From: Periconia sp. R9002
Taxonomy: Eukaryota; Ascomycota; Dothideomycetes; Pleosporales; Periconiaceae
Assembly: GCA_023627715.1 (NCBI GenBank)
Contig: JAMAHW010000008.1
Span: 558,001 to 622,000 of the forward strand
DNA length: 64,000 nt
Direction of reading: 5' to 3'
Shown: positions 10,529-21,479 of the stretch, piece by piece
How positions within the stretch are numbered: position 1 is the stretch's first letter
Layout of the letters: every line of letters starts with the position of its first letter
Position numbers and translations under genes: made by a program
Notes under the pieces: generated by a model
Databases searched by the model: none
Told to the model about the DNA's origin: nothing
The model's input: the letters and a program-made list of their open reading frames with translations, nothing else

Positions 10529-12191
10529 TCATCGTGTCTTGCGCTTCTGTATCTCGTCCAACTCGGATATCTCGTCGAGCAAAGCCACCGTTTCTGCGGG
10601 ATTCGCAATCCACGCCGTCGTGCAAGCCAGCCGCGCCTTGAAATCATTGGCACCAGCCGACAAGAATTGATCGCCCACATGCAGAGTCTTGCCTCCCTCA
10701 ATGCCACCAAAAAACCGTTGGCAAGCCAAAACACCCCAGGATTTGTCCCCAATGTCCACAAAAACATCATTTCCACCTATTTTGGACGTCAGTGCCTACC
10801 GTGCATTCAACCCTTGCGAGTACAATCTTACCATTGAAAGCGCAAAAGGGAAGCCGATGTCCAACCTCGGATAGTTCCTGCTTGTGTCAGCATGCCATGT
10901 CAGTACAGAGTGCAAACAGTCACAAACCAGAGTCTTCTGTGCAATCAGGACCGTCTCTTCCAACACTTCGCGGCAGAACTTGTGACCAGGCTTTGGTATG
11001 ATCCCAACCGCCTTCTCCTTGCGAACCACCACCGCTTCCATCCGCAGATTCTTCACCGTGTCTCTCAACGACGCTTCTGCAATATCTAGCAGTGCTGTGA
11101 TATCTGCCTCTTCCCACAAAACCATCTCTTTCAAGAGCCATTCTTGGCGGGGTACTAGTTTTAGCCTGTCCGGACTATCCTCAGCAAACTTGAAGCAATA
11201 ATTGCTCTCCCCTCCTATAACTACAAAGTTCTGCTTCGTCGTGGGTGGCAGATCCGATGCGTAGATAGTGTCCAGAAGACCGTACAGCCGTTCGTAGTAG
11301 CGATGTGCGTCTGTATAGCCCGCGGCTGTCACTATCCCAATCTTGGATCCAGTCTCCATGAGCCTCAGGATTCGACGAATGACTGGGTTGTCGGGGGAGA
11401 GTGATTCTCCATCATCGTACAGAGTGACATCTCCGTCGAATGTGACTAGCTCAAGAGGCCCATTGCGCACGAGGGTCATAACCTGAGCGGTGTTCAAAAT
11501 CAATCGTATGTCGTTGAAGGAAGGCGGTACAAAACGTCGGTGGCTTATAAACCGCCGTTGATCCTGCCAAATGAATGCATCATGGAGAGCCAATGGCGTG
11601 AAAAAGTTGGCCACAGATGGCACAAGAAGTTTGAGTTTGGATCGGTTTTGGGTGCCTTTGAGTTGACAGGCCACGTGTTCTCCGATTATCTCCTCCACGT
11701 CCCTCATGATCTCAGCGTAGCGACGCTGAGTTTGAGTCGCCATATGGTCCACCGAGTCTCCATTTGATTCAAATGCAGCAGTTGGGCTCGAGTGCAACAC
11801 GAATGGAACTGCCAGAAGACCCTGATTTACGGTCACTTCATGCTAGATTGGCAATTTTATGTCTTAAAGGGTCTACCAAATACCTTGATCCATTCGATCT
11901 AACCAGAAATTCGTTTTAGTCCTACCTAATTGATTGTTGGAAGGGGACAACTAACCAGTTGATCTCTGCGGTGTGTCTAGAGGCCTACTTAGCAATATTC
12001 GGACCATTCAAAGAACAGACCTACCTTGAGAGCATCTATATATATGATGATCAGAGTCAGCCGTGGGCTTCTTTGGGAATACCCATACGTGTTGGCATCA
12101 CTCACATTCGACTCGGTATCTAGTCTATATACGAGAAGAATGTCAGCGTATATTGCGGTAAAGCGTTAGCTTTTGTACTGCTTACAGTCAT
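10529..12191 (-). CDS. ISN1: IMP-specific 5'-nucleotidase
   Basis: This enzyme dephosphorylates inosine monophosphate to inosine in purine salvage and overflow. The model has eight exons: 12186-12191, 12106-12124, 12025-12035, 11956-11976, 11884-11898, 10928-11821, 10832-10877 and 10529-10776. They give 419 residues, matching fungal ISN1. The first five exons are only 6, 19, 11, 21 and 15 nt and together encode MTTRYRVEYALKTHRRDQ followed by LIEWIK, which is the strongly conserved ISN1 N-terminus, so the model is well supported despite its odd shape. The HAD-type nucleophile motif FDGDVTLYDDG sits at about residues 152-162 (D153 and D155). LPFCAFNGGNDVFVDIGDKS is formed across two introns, and HVGDQFLSAGANDFKAR closes the active site. 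Reading the large exon alone would miss both ends. Confidence 0.93.
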
Positions 12192-13268
12192 TGTATCTGT
12201 GGGAATCAAGCAAGCGCAGCAGTGAATTTGGTGTGTGTGGTTGCGTTGTGAGATGATGTTGATTGCCCATCGGAGTACCCCGACAGTTTCCAAGCTAAAT
12301 TGTAACTATACCGAATGTGGACTGTGGAGCACGTGGACTCTGTGGACCTCCTTGCAGACGTGTACACGACATTGCTCAAGCTGAAAGGCCCCAAGTGCTC
12401 ATACGGCAAACTTCCTTGTGATAGCGCAAACGCTTGGAAAACTTGTAAAACTACACGAAATGCAGCTACTTGCAGATGTAAACAATGGAATTAATTCTAA
12501 CAAGGCTACAAGGGTACAGACGAAAACGCCAACATACGTGCAAGGGTAGCTTAATCGATAACGCAGCATCGCTAGCTCCTTAGGTCAGGACCCGTCTCCA
12601 ATTATTTAGCCCGTTTGCACTTTGTAAAGAGACAAACGTGAAACGCAAGGTCTAATGCGATGGTATAGCTGGGCTGTCCACTCTTTGTGCTCATCTATTT
12701 TCTATGGGACAATATAACGCCGCAATGTCTCCGTTGAATGACAATTCACAAAGCACTAGGTACTCGAGCTTCTCTTGCTGGTTTTCACTTTCGCCCGCAA
12801 AGTAAAACTTACAGGTCTCTGCCTCGGGGGTTCTAACTGTAATGAGACCACCAGGGAAAATGTAAAGTCTCATTCGCAGTAGCGAGCTTGAAGGACATGA
12901 CGGAGTGCATGTAGCATATCTACAAATCGTGTTTGGGGCAATATTCCAAGGTTCATCATTACGTAGATATTCAAGAAACATGTTCTCCTTGACCAAGAAT
13001 ACACCGCCCGTTCTAGGACAAAATTGCAATCACGATGATGATGCTTTTGGTCTTCAATCAAAAACGGTGACACACATTGATTGGTAAAGGCTTACACGCA
13101 TAGGTGCACATGCAGGGAAATCTACACGTGACTACATAATCGATCATTGATGGCCCGTGCAGGTGGGTACCGCGGCAACTCTTAGCGACGCTAGACTCAG
13201 ATCCCTGCATTGCCGCAAAGCTCACTTCCGACACATTCAACCGCGTTGATCAACAAATCAGCCATACC
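12192..13268. other. Divergent intergenic region, ISN1 / MED17
   Basis: About 1.08 kb separates the two start codons. Short open frames on the minus strand (for example 12691-13029) have no recognisable motif and no coding-like composition. I see no RNA gene. Confidence 0.4.
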
Positions 13269-15345
13269 ATGTCGAACACCAATACAACTGCAGACGTCAC
13301 CTTGAGAGCATGGCCTGCACCAAAGAAAGAAGCGCTTACTATGCAAGACCTTCTTGCGCAAGTGTCGCAGCTTGCCACCGAACGAGGGCACCTTCGCAAT
13401 GTCACCGAACAATCACTCCAACATGAGATTGAAACCAGCAAGCAAGATCTCAGCCTCGATCCGGAAGGCTCTGAGCAGCAGGAGAAGGACAAACCTGAGG
13501 AGCAGTTGATGAAGGAGAAGCTTGAGGAAATCCATCTTGCGCGGATAGAGATGTTGAAAAAGCTAGAGTGCGTTAAATTCGTGGCGTGTATGAATTGCTA
13601 TACTAAATTGAATTCAGATTCGCTGCTTTTCATGCTGGCAATGCTATGAATCTAGTAAACCTCTGTCTCTCGCGAGACCCGACTAAGAACCTCGAATCAG
13701 CATACACTCCTATGTTTAAAGGGTTCAACATTCCACGCGGTTCGTTCGGTGTAGACAAGGGGATAACACTGGAGGAATCGGGAAGGGCTGAAGACATAAC
13801 GCTACATGAAGACCTCCAGAAGCGTTATGAAGTTGTGGCGAAAGGGTCAAAAATGGAGGCTTTGGATTGGTCCACCAACAGCTTGCTCAAAGCTGCAACG
13901 GAATTAGAAAACGAGGTTCGCAAAGAGACGAGATATTGGGAAGAAATTCTATCCATATCCCGGAAGGGTTGGACGTTGCAACGTACTCGTGGTAATACAC
14001 GCAATGCTCCGTACGCCGTACACTACGGGCTTCCCGAAGGTATGTATTGTGGTTTTTGCGTCGCTGGTACCCTATTGACTCTTGTGCAGCTAATAGCCGA
14101 TTCAAATCACGCGCCCTGGCGCCATTACGCATGAATAAACAAGGCGGCATCATTTTGGATCCCAATCTGAGGCTGAAGCCAAAGACACTCCGCGTTCGGA
14201 TAATGGAAAACGAACAAGTCGTCGGCACTTCACATCTGCCGGCACAAGAGGAGTTGAACAAACACGACATTGAGCATTCAATACAACTATCCCGTGACTC
14301 GCTCTTTGAAGAGGAGCTGTTCTACGAAATGTCCATGGAAACGCGACAGCTGTTGGGCTATGGAGTGGAGCTAAGGGATTCCGCCATCTACATTGCAACA
14401 CCAACGGTGATTGGACAAACCAGTCAGCAGAAAATTCTGATTGACTGTATTGAACGGGATGATCAGCTAGCGCTTCAGCCAAATCAACCTCAAAATTGGT
14501 TAGCACAGAACATTGCGGAAGTATTACGATTATTACTAGCCCATGAACATCGCATGCGCTGGTACAGGCGGTCGCAGATACCGCTTCCTATGCTTGATCA
14601 TGGGCGGCAGCAGTCGTCACCACGGCTGCTACGTACGCTATTGGCCATTTTTAGCCATCTAGACACTGTCGATTCGTTGCATGCTCACATACATGCGGTT
14701 GTGAAAACTCTCAACAGCGCTGGGGTAGATGTGACCGCCGAGGCTTCTCGCGAATCTCACTGGGTCAAACTCACTGACAACATTAAAAACTCAGAGTATA
14801 CAGACATACCAGCAACTGATCAGCTTCTGCAGGCCTTCGTAAAAGCTTTTGATGCTACTGCGTCCATAACCCTACCACTGTCTGGAGCGCAGCAAGAGAG
14901 CATAGTTATAGCGACACGAACATATATCGGGCAACCAGTTTTCGGCTCAGAACATAAGCTGACCCTCCCGCCCTCTCTTGCCAAAGTACTAGCTCTTGAG
15001 CCCGATCAACCGCGGCAGTTCAAATTCTCGTCTACACGAGATGCGGCATCATACCTTGACTGGATTCTCGCTCTTTACGTTGCCCATGATTTTCTCGCGA
15101 ATGAATACGCTGGGCGATCATCGAAAAGAAGCGAAGATCCACAGCTGATCATATTATCAAAAGGAAGCAGCAAAGGAAGAGTTAAAGAAGAGGAAATAGT
15201 CATTGAACTTAGTGAGGGAGAGCTGAAAGCAAGAGTGACTATGAACTCACACTCGGATTCTGAAGCAACTAAGGAGTCGCACACTTGGGGCAATGCACAA
15301 GCTCAGCCGTCTTTGAAGGACAAGGTCAAAAGCTGGGTTGGTTGA
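13269..15345 (+). CDS. MED17: Mediator complex subunit 17
   Basis: MED17 (Srb4) is an essential head-module subunit of Mediator, linking activators to RNA polymerase II. Exons are 13269-13567, 13618-14039 and 14090-15345, with introns of 50 bp each, giving 658 residues, close to fungal orthologues. Recognisable blocks are the N-terminal region before TMQDLLAQVSQLATERGHLR, a charged coiled-coil stretch, and SISRKGWTLQRTRGNTRNAP, the hallmark KGW-L motif that ends the N-terminal region. After it come an acyl-like ALAPLRMNKQGG segment and the helical C-terminal half including YEMSMETRQLLGYGVELRD. The C-terminus is less conserved. It is divergent from ISN1. No other gene family fits the KGW motif in this context. 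Confidence 0.9.
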
Positions 15346-16075
15346 AATGCCAATTTTCCATAGATATCTAGGTGTTTGTGGCTGACATAACATTAAACAA
15401 TCCATTCTCACCTACAATTACCAAAAGTCCCTGAGCATTCACTGACATGGTTCATTGAACACCACGATCTCGTCATTGTCCGCGAAAATGAAGCCATTGC
15501 ACAACTGGGCGCGAATTGCGAATTCCTGGCTGTACTGTCTTTGGGACCAGCCAGTTCCACTTAAGTTGGCGAGCATGCGAGGCACGGTTGGGCCGGAGGT
15601 TCCTCAAATGGTTTAAGTCTGGAGCGTTTTGGTAACTACTAATTAGTAATTCATGATTAGTAGAATACCAAGTGGTACTACCTCTAAGTTACCTTTGTGA
15701 TTGACTTGGATGAAATCAGCAGAACATTACATCTACGACGCTAGACGAACTTTCCTGATTAGGAGTATATGGTAATCACTACATAAATCACTAAAATGGA
15801 CATCCATGGTCTGTACGTCTCTCTCTAAATGTTCGAGCCCTTTAGCTAGTCTATTTTAGCGTGACATATGCGCGAGCATGGGTCCAGAAAACACCCTCGC
15901 ATCCGAATCTTTTCCCTCTGGACTTCATCATGACGTGAACCACGAATAGTGCAGCCTGTTTTGATCGATTACTGGCAGTCATCATGATGGTGGGTATGAG
16001 GGGTAGCTTTGAGCTGCCTTATATAAAGGCGTTTACTTCTCTTGCTCCAAGGGCAATACAGATAACTCCAGCACG
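15346..16075. other. Intergenic region upstream of the royal-jelly-like gene
   Basis: No gene is seen. A small AT-rich inverted repeat (ctactaat ... attagtag) lies at about 15634-15661. A clear TATA box, TATATAA, is at 16020-16026, 50 bp before the next start codon. Confidence 0.45.
16020..16026 (+). promoter_or_regulatory. TATA box of the royal-jelly-like gene
   Basis: TATATAA followed by AGG lies 50 bp upstream of the ATG at 16076. This spacing leaves a leader of about 20-30 nt, consistent with a TATA-driven, regulated gene for a secreted protein. Confidence 0.5.
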
Positions 16076-17450
16076 ATGTATTCCTTCACATTCCTGGCAG
16101 CTGCTCTATCCCTTGCGAAGATTTCGGGCGCGCAGAATCTCGTGCAAGACAGTGGAGTCGCGGGACCTCCACTAGAAGTTGTTCATCTTTACAACGATCA
16201 ATGGCCAACAGGTGAATACCAATTCCTCTCCAACACACCTCCCAATTCGATATCAAAACTGACATCCTCAAAGGCATAACCGTTTCCCGCGACGGCCGCA
16301 AGTTCTCAAACTATCCCCCAGGCCTCGATGCAAACAACACCAATGACGGTACCAATGGCAAATACACCGTCGCAGAACTCATCGGCAACAACACCGAACG
16401 TCCCTACCCCAGCGCCGAGTTCAACAACCCGCCCGGGGGTGCCATCAACTACTCGACATATCCAGCCACTGGCGCAAACTATCAGGACCACCTCATCGGC
16501 GTGCAGTCGGTGGTCCTGGACCCGCTTGATCGACTTTGGATCCTCGATACGGGACGGGCATTGACGCAGAATGGTACCCTTGTTCCGGCTTCGTACGGAG
16601 GACCCAAACTTGTCTGCGTATCGCTCGAAAATGATACCATTATTCAAACCATCGTCTTCCCACCCACGGTCGCGCCTCCGGATTCGTATCTCAACGATGT
16701 GCGTTTCGACCTGAGGTCCAACCTGACCGAGTCTGGAGGCGGCGTTGCGTACATCACCGACAGCAGCGTCGAAGGAAGGAATGCCATTGTCGTTGTCGAT
16801 CTGGGCACGGGCGAGAGCTGGCGGCATCTGGAGGGCATCGAGGAAGTGCGTTCTGAGCGAGGGTTTGTCCCGTACGTCTGGGGCACGCCGCTATACTACA
16901 TCCCCGGACCCGGCCAGGCGCCCGTCACTGTTCCGTTGGGCTCGGACGGTATTGCCATCTCTTCAGATGGAGCCGAGCTGTTCTGGGGCCCCGTTGGTGG
17001 GCGGAACTTGTGGAGCATCCCGACCGAGCGTTTACTAGATAGAGGTCCGAATTCGGGTTTGCTGGCTCAAGCTGCTGTCCAGAACCGTGGGGAGAGAGGT
17101 GTGAGCGATGGGTTTGAGACAGACACGAACGGCTTCATTTATGCTGGCAATATGGAGCAGAACGGCATTTTGTTCTACAACCCGGCAAACTCGAGTACAA
17201 CTACTTTTGTACGGGACCCTAGGATTAATTGGGTTGATACTAGTAAGTCCTCAGTCATGACAGTGAGCGACAAATGGTTGGCTAACGTCGTACACCAGTG
17301 TCTGTTTCAACCGATGGCTATTTATACTTCACGGTCAATCAAATATACTTGACTCCAGGTTTCTATCCAGGGACGGAACGAAGGACAAGACCCTTCGCCT
17401 TGTTCCGAGCTCAGTTGCCCAACAACGGCTCGCGAGTTTTGCTTGTGTAA
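16076..17450 (+). CDS. Secreted major royal jelly / yellow-family protein
   Basis: Exons are 16076-16211, 16274-17242 and 17299-17450, giving 418 residues. The N-terminus MYSFTFLAAALSLAKISGA is a signal peptide with likely cleavage after the second Ala. The rest fits the MRJP/yellow beta-propeller family: WPTGITVSRDGRKFSNYP, DHLIGVQSVVLDPLDRLWIL, YLNDVRFDLRS, AYITDSS, and the later PLGSDGIAISSDG and WVDTMSVSTDGYLYFTVNQ. Several NxT/NxS sites (NNTND, NNTERP, NGT, NDT, NLT, NSS) suggest N-glycosylation. Members occur in insects, bacteria and some fungi. The role in fungi is not settled; a secreted enzyme or ligand-binding propeller is likely. It converges on the FAR1-type gene, with 99 bp between stop codons. 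Confidence 0.87.
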
Positions 17451-17549
17451 TTAAACCATGAGATCCAAGACCAAGGCGGTCAGGTCAAGAAAAGATCCAA
17501 AAAGTTGGATGATTAATATAGTCAGACCAAGTAATAATTCTACTCTTGT

Positions 17550-19124
17550 TCAATATGGCGCCTGGGTAGGGGTGCCTCGAATATTATACATAGCCATATT
17601 TGCAAGCTCCACTTGCATCCTCAAACCCGCATTCTCATTGCTTTTCGCTTCCAAGTCCTTCTTCTGTTGATCCAGCGCGGCCTTCAACTGTCTCACTTCT
17701 TCTCGCAATCGTTCGGCTTCTCTTTCTTCTGGTTCTGGCATCTGTTGGAGCGCAGAGTTGCACTGCGCAATAAGCCCTGGATCGATTTCTGTGAAGCTCT
17801 GATTCCGACTCGCATTCCCACCGTCACTTTCACCGTCTTCGTTTTCATTTGGGTTTTCATTTTCGTTTTGGTTTTCGATTTCGTCCTCACTATCATCCAA
17901 TCCCTGGCCAATTTCCTGCCCTGCCTCTTTTCGCATGCGTCGGATCTGTGCTCGGATGTTGTATACATCCCGCTTGAATATACTGATACCCGGCAACTTC
18001 TCTTCTAAGATCCGCACGGTTCTTCCAACACCACGGTCGCGCCCATGACCAGGCCCGAGTTTCACAAGCATCTCTTGCTCAACGATCTTCCAAACGAGGC
18101 TACCAGCCTTGATATGATGGTTGTCTGCTCGAGAACCAATGATTTGTTCTGGTTCTTCGGTCTGGCTCTCCTGTCCATGGCGTGTGGATTGTTCATTGTC
18201 ACCGGCGCCGTTGTTCCTCTCAAGCCTCGCAGTAACTCCACCTGTACCTATTTTAAAGCGACCCTCGGGGCCCCAGGTCCTTTTTCTCTGCAGAGACCAG
18301 GCCTCCGGTGCTCGTCCAGCATGATTATGGGCACCATGTCGTACCCTTAGAGTCCACTTCCCGTCCGAATGTTTTTTGCAATCTAGATTCATCCGGCACC
18401 CGGTCTTCTGGCTGGTTCTGTTCCTTCTGACACGCACGTCGGCGGTCAATTTGCGAGTGTTTTTAGCTTTGCCGTAACATACGCAGCAAAGCTTAACCCG
18501 ACACCGATTCTTCTCCGTCGTATTGATACTCATAGCGTAGCCATGGATCGCTGCATGCTCTTGCGCATATTTATAGAGTGCCTCCCAGGATGAGTGGGTG
18601 CTGTTAGGGGGTGGAAGGAGGTCAAAGTGGCCTGCCGGTGCAGTATTTGGCGGGATAGGCGGCGCTTCAGGGAAGGCTTCAGTTGTGTATTCTACATGTG
18701 GGAAAAAATGTTTGCTTGTTGGTTTTGGTTTGGGAGGCACATTCGCTCGCGGCGGCTCATACGGTTGGTAAATGGTTTGACCGGGCGGTTGGTAATTGGG
18801 CGGTATGTAACCATGTTGGGCTGGTGAGGCTAGATGATGATGCGCTGGGGCGGAAGGCGTAGCGGGGATGGCAGTGGTGTGGACATGGTGACTAACCGGG
18901 GGAGGATGGTTAATAGGCGGAGGAGGTGGAGGTGGAGGCGGAGGCGGAGGATGATGGACAGGCGTAGGGGGGTCGACTTCATTGAGCGATGTAGGGAAAC
19001 CAGGATATTGTGGGATGTTAGGAAACGCAGGGCGGTGAGGAGGAAGAGCAGGTCTCATGGCGCGTAATGCAGGACTTTCCGATGGATGTGTAGTGTTGTA
19101 TGCTGCTCCGTATCGCGCGTGCAT
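17550..19124 (-). CDS. FAR1/WRKY-GCM1-type zinc-binding domain protein, stand-alone
   Basis: This single-exon gene encodes 524 residues from the ATG at 19124 (good context, caccATGc). An in-frame ATG at 19199 would add 25. The first 175 residues are proline-rich, with a run of twelve prolines. Residues about 178-270 form a FAR1-like DNA-binding fold: WEALYKYAQEHAAIHGYAM, then Cys at about 208, 213, 214 and 216, TGCRMNLDC, GKWTLRVRHGAHNH with the closing H-x-H pair. This domain is found in Mutator-like transposases and proteins derived from them. A middle block (GSLVWKIVEQEMLV ... RTVRILEEKLPGISIF, RAQIRRMRKEAG) may be a second helical unit. It is followed by an acidic Asn/Glu-rich stretch and a C-terminal coiled coil. 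No transposase DDE core or terminal repeats are seen, so it looks like a host gene using a transposon-derived domain. Confidence 0.8.
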   Translation of the reverse strand: MHARYGAAYNTTHPSESPALRAMRPALPPHRPAFPNIPQYPGFPTSLNEVDPPTPVHHPPPPPPPPPPPPINHPPPVSHHVHTTAIPATPSAPAHHHLASPAQHGYIPPNYQPPGQTIYQPYEPPRANVPPKPKPTSKHFFPHVEYTTEAFPEAPPIPPNTAPAGHFDLLPPPNSTHSSWEALYKYAQEHAAIHGYAMSINTTEKNRCRVKLCCVCYGKAKNTRKLTADVRVRRNRTSQKTGCRMNLDCKKHSDGKWTLRVRHGAHNHAGRAPEAWSLQRKRTWGPEGRFKIGTGGVTARLERNNGAGDNEQSTRHGQESQTEEPEQIIGSRADNHHIKAGSLVWKIVEQEMLVKLGPGHGRDRGVGRTVRILEEKLPGISIFKRDVYNIRAQIRRMRKEAGQEIGQGLDDSEDEIENQNENENPNENEDGESDGGNASRNQSFTEIDPGLIAQCNSALQQMPEPEEREAERLREEVRQLKAALDQQKKDLEAKSNENAGLRMQVELANMAMYNIRGTPTQAPY

Positions 19125-19199
19125 GGTGAGGATTGGGAGCAAGCATGATCTGCCGCTAACACATTTCGCGTTTTGCTTACTAACGTTGAAGGTGTACAT

Positions 19200-19851
19200 A
19201 TTCAGAATGAGACCACTAGGTCCACCATCTATGATAATTTAGTGTTATACATATGTTTTAATGGTATCAAAGGTGGTCCACCTTTTTTGGTTTCTTAATT
19301 CTGGATATTTGTCTTTGTTGAGCTAGAATCACTCCTAATCGTTCATCTAAAAAAATATCATTGATATTGACTATGCCTCGCTTGAACCACGTACTGTAAT
19401 GATTGATTACCTACATCCCCATCAATAGATTGGTCAGTGAGTGTGAAAGCTACACAACCATCATGTATTTCACCATTCGGCTTTAGTATATTTGCACCTT
19501 ACGCCGCTAATATCTGCCCACAAATCAGTATCTGGAGTGACTACAAACTTCAGCGGTGTAGCAGGGTTGATCCAGCTTTTGAACATTTGCATGATGTCGA
19601 TTACACTCTCGTCGGAATTGTAAAGATATATGAGAAGTTTGAGGGTTATACGAAGGAGCGAAATAGAATCGAAATGGTAGACCGACCGCATTTCTCAGTC
19701 GTCTTTCCATTACAGGTACACACCACTGGATAAGCGCTCACAGAATGCTTCTATCGATTAAATCCCTTTACATCTTGCGAGATATAAACACACCCTTGTC
19801 TTCGTAAGTCAAATGATATGAATTTGCTGCTACATAGGAACCATCATTTAA
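19200..19851. other. Intergenic region, somewhat AT-rich
   Basis: No gene is supported. Frames at 19437-19733 (plus) and 19470-19691 (minus) lack recognisable motifs. Bases 19230-19440 are visibly AT-rich compared with the flanks. Confidence 0.4.
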
Positions 19852-20967
19852 CTACACTCTGTCCTCATTAAACGCCGCTCCAAACCAAGACTCTCTGAGC
19901 TCCCCCACAGTGCCTATAATACCATCACGTTCTTCCTCGTCAAGGTTGATCCCGAAAAAACTTTTAAGGGCATCAATGCGATGTTCCTCATCCTTCAATT
20001 CAATGTTCAATTTCAAATCGCCATCCTTTCGCCACTTCAATTTATTTTGATATAGCACAAGAGAGCCATCCAGCTCACCATCTATAGACTCATGACCATT
20101 CTTCAGTCCAGTCGCTTCCAGTCGCTCGCTTGATGTCGTGAACCGTTGAATCAGCAATTCTCGCGACGCGAAACATGTGCGGCTCATCCCCTGGGTGTTC
20201 AAAATCGACATATCTTCAGGTAAAAGCTCAAAACCATCATAGAAACAGCTCATCGGCTTCCAGTCCTGATGAGGATCGGCGCGGAACTCATACACCCAAA
20301 GCCGGTTGCTCTTACTTTTTTGTTGTGGGATTAACTCTCTCTTCACTCGCATCTGCGCCCGAGGGCCCAAATGCTGAAGACTCGCTGGTGCAATCGTTTT
20401 TACATTTTCGGCCTTCTCAGGCAGCGGAATGGGACGTGGTGGACCGAGCCCTCCCCATCCTACGTCGAGCAGATACTGCATCCCGTCGATGGTTACAATA
20501 TTGACACAATGAGTAAGCCCGCCAAACCTGTTATTAGAGGGTTCAAAGACTCGGGATGCGGCAATAATAGCGTCAAATCCAAGCGACAGAAGTACTGTGT
20601 TGAAGAACTGGTTCACCTCGAAACACCAACCACCGCGGTGATGCCCGACGATCTTGCTAAAAAGGCGAGTCGGCGAGACACTGACACCCTTATGCCATGA
20701 ATAGTGGGCCTGAATATTCTCGTAGGGTACGGTGACAAGATGATGCTTCTTAAGCATGGTTAAGTAGGTCAACTGCTCGACAGGTGTGAGGGAGTTGACA
20801 GAGAAGATTCGTTGAGGTTGAGATAAGCGTATTCGATCAAAGTATTGGCCCATTTGCGACTCGGTGTACCTCGGCCGATCATATCCTTGTTTCGTGCTGA
20901 TAAATCGAGTGAAGGATAGAGAGATCGAAGAATATGTCTTCACTCGACGAGACAAGATGGAGTTCAT
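19852..20967 (-). CDS. Arylamine N-acetyltransferase
   Basis: NAT enzymes transfer an acyl group from CoA to arylamines and hydrazines. In Fusarium species a NAT (FDB2) detoxifies plant benzoxazolinone breakdown products. From the ATG at 20967 the protein has 371 residues in one exon; an in-frame ATG at 21150 would add 61 less typical residues. The catalytic triad is visible as Cys115 in RGGWCFEVN, His153 in GGLTHCVNIV and Asp168 in LLDVGWGG. PYENIQAHY is also typical. The segment before GYDRPRYTESQMGQYFDRIR (MNSILSRRVKTYSSISLSFT, then RFIST) is basic, Ser-rich and without acidic residues, resembling a mitochondrial presequence, which is unusual for NATs. The substrate cannot be told from sequence. 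Confidence 0.9.
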   Translation of the reverse strand: MNSILSRRVKTYSSISLSFTRFISTKQGYDRPRYTESQMGQYFDRIRLSQPQRIFSVNSLTPVEQLTYLTMLKKHHLVTVPYENIQAHYSWHKGVSVSPTRLFSKIVGHHRGGWCFEVNQFFNTVLLSLGFDAIIAASRVFEPSNNRFGGLTHCVNIVTIDGMQYLLDVGWGGLGPPRPIPLPEKAENVKTIAPASLQHLGPRAQMRVKRELIPQQKSKSNRLWVYEFRADPHQDWKPMSCFYDGFELLPEDMSILNTQGMSRTCFASRELLIQRFTTSSERLEATGLKNGHESIDGELDGSLVLYQNKLKWRKDGDLKLNIELKDEEHRIDALKSFFGINLDEEERDGIIGTVGELRESWFGAAFNEDRV

Positions 20968-21479
20968 CGTGCCTGGTGCGGATGTGTCGGCACAGTCAGG
21001 CAGATAACAATGAAGTATAGAGCACAAGGGTAATTGAGTCCAGAGATAGTGCTCTTCTTCTTTATAAGGCTTCGTCTTTCTTATTTCCTGTGTCGCTGAC
21101 TTCGCGTTTCCGCTCGTATTACCCTCTCCTTTCGTCGCCCTAGTAATCATCCTTCAAATTTCTAATTAGCAGGGAACTTACTCCTACGCGGTGTTATTGT
21201 CATTGTGTGGTTGAAACCGACACGCGTCCCAAACAATCCGTATCACCTGCATAGATAGATTATTCCAGACCAAAGGATTGACAGAGCACTCGTGACGATT
21301 CCGGGACGGATTTGTATGGTTTTTGAAGTCATTCGCGATGCATGGTGGTATGTGCATTCAATGTTTTATTTTTTCCTGAATGTCCAGTACATGGAATCAG
21401 CCACAATCAGCATTGTATAAATAGCAATATCTCTTATCTACAAGTTGGTTTTACATTAGTTGATAGAAGTGACGCGTTC
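20968..21479. other. Intergenic region, NAT 5' flank to ETR1 stop codon
   Basis: It holds the optional in-frame NAT extension up to 21150 and the NAT promoter. ACGCGT occurs at about 21222-21227 and 21473-21478. I see nothing else of note. Confidence 0.35.

Noticed and set aside
10796..11836. ISN1 as a single-exon gene starting at 11836
   Set aside because: That frame starts with residues foreign to the family and ends early; five upstream micro-exons and two downstream exons restore the conserved ends.
16306..16827. 173-aa antisense frame within the royal-jelly-like gene
   Set aside because: It overlaps a well-supported gene and has no motif.
19470..19691. 73-aa minus-strand frame between the FAR1-type and NAT genes
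   Set aside because: It looked slightly protein-like (aromatic and hydrophobic residues), but there is no recognisable motif and no joining exon.
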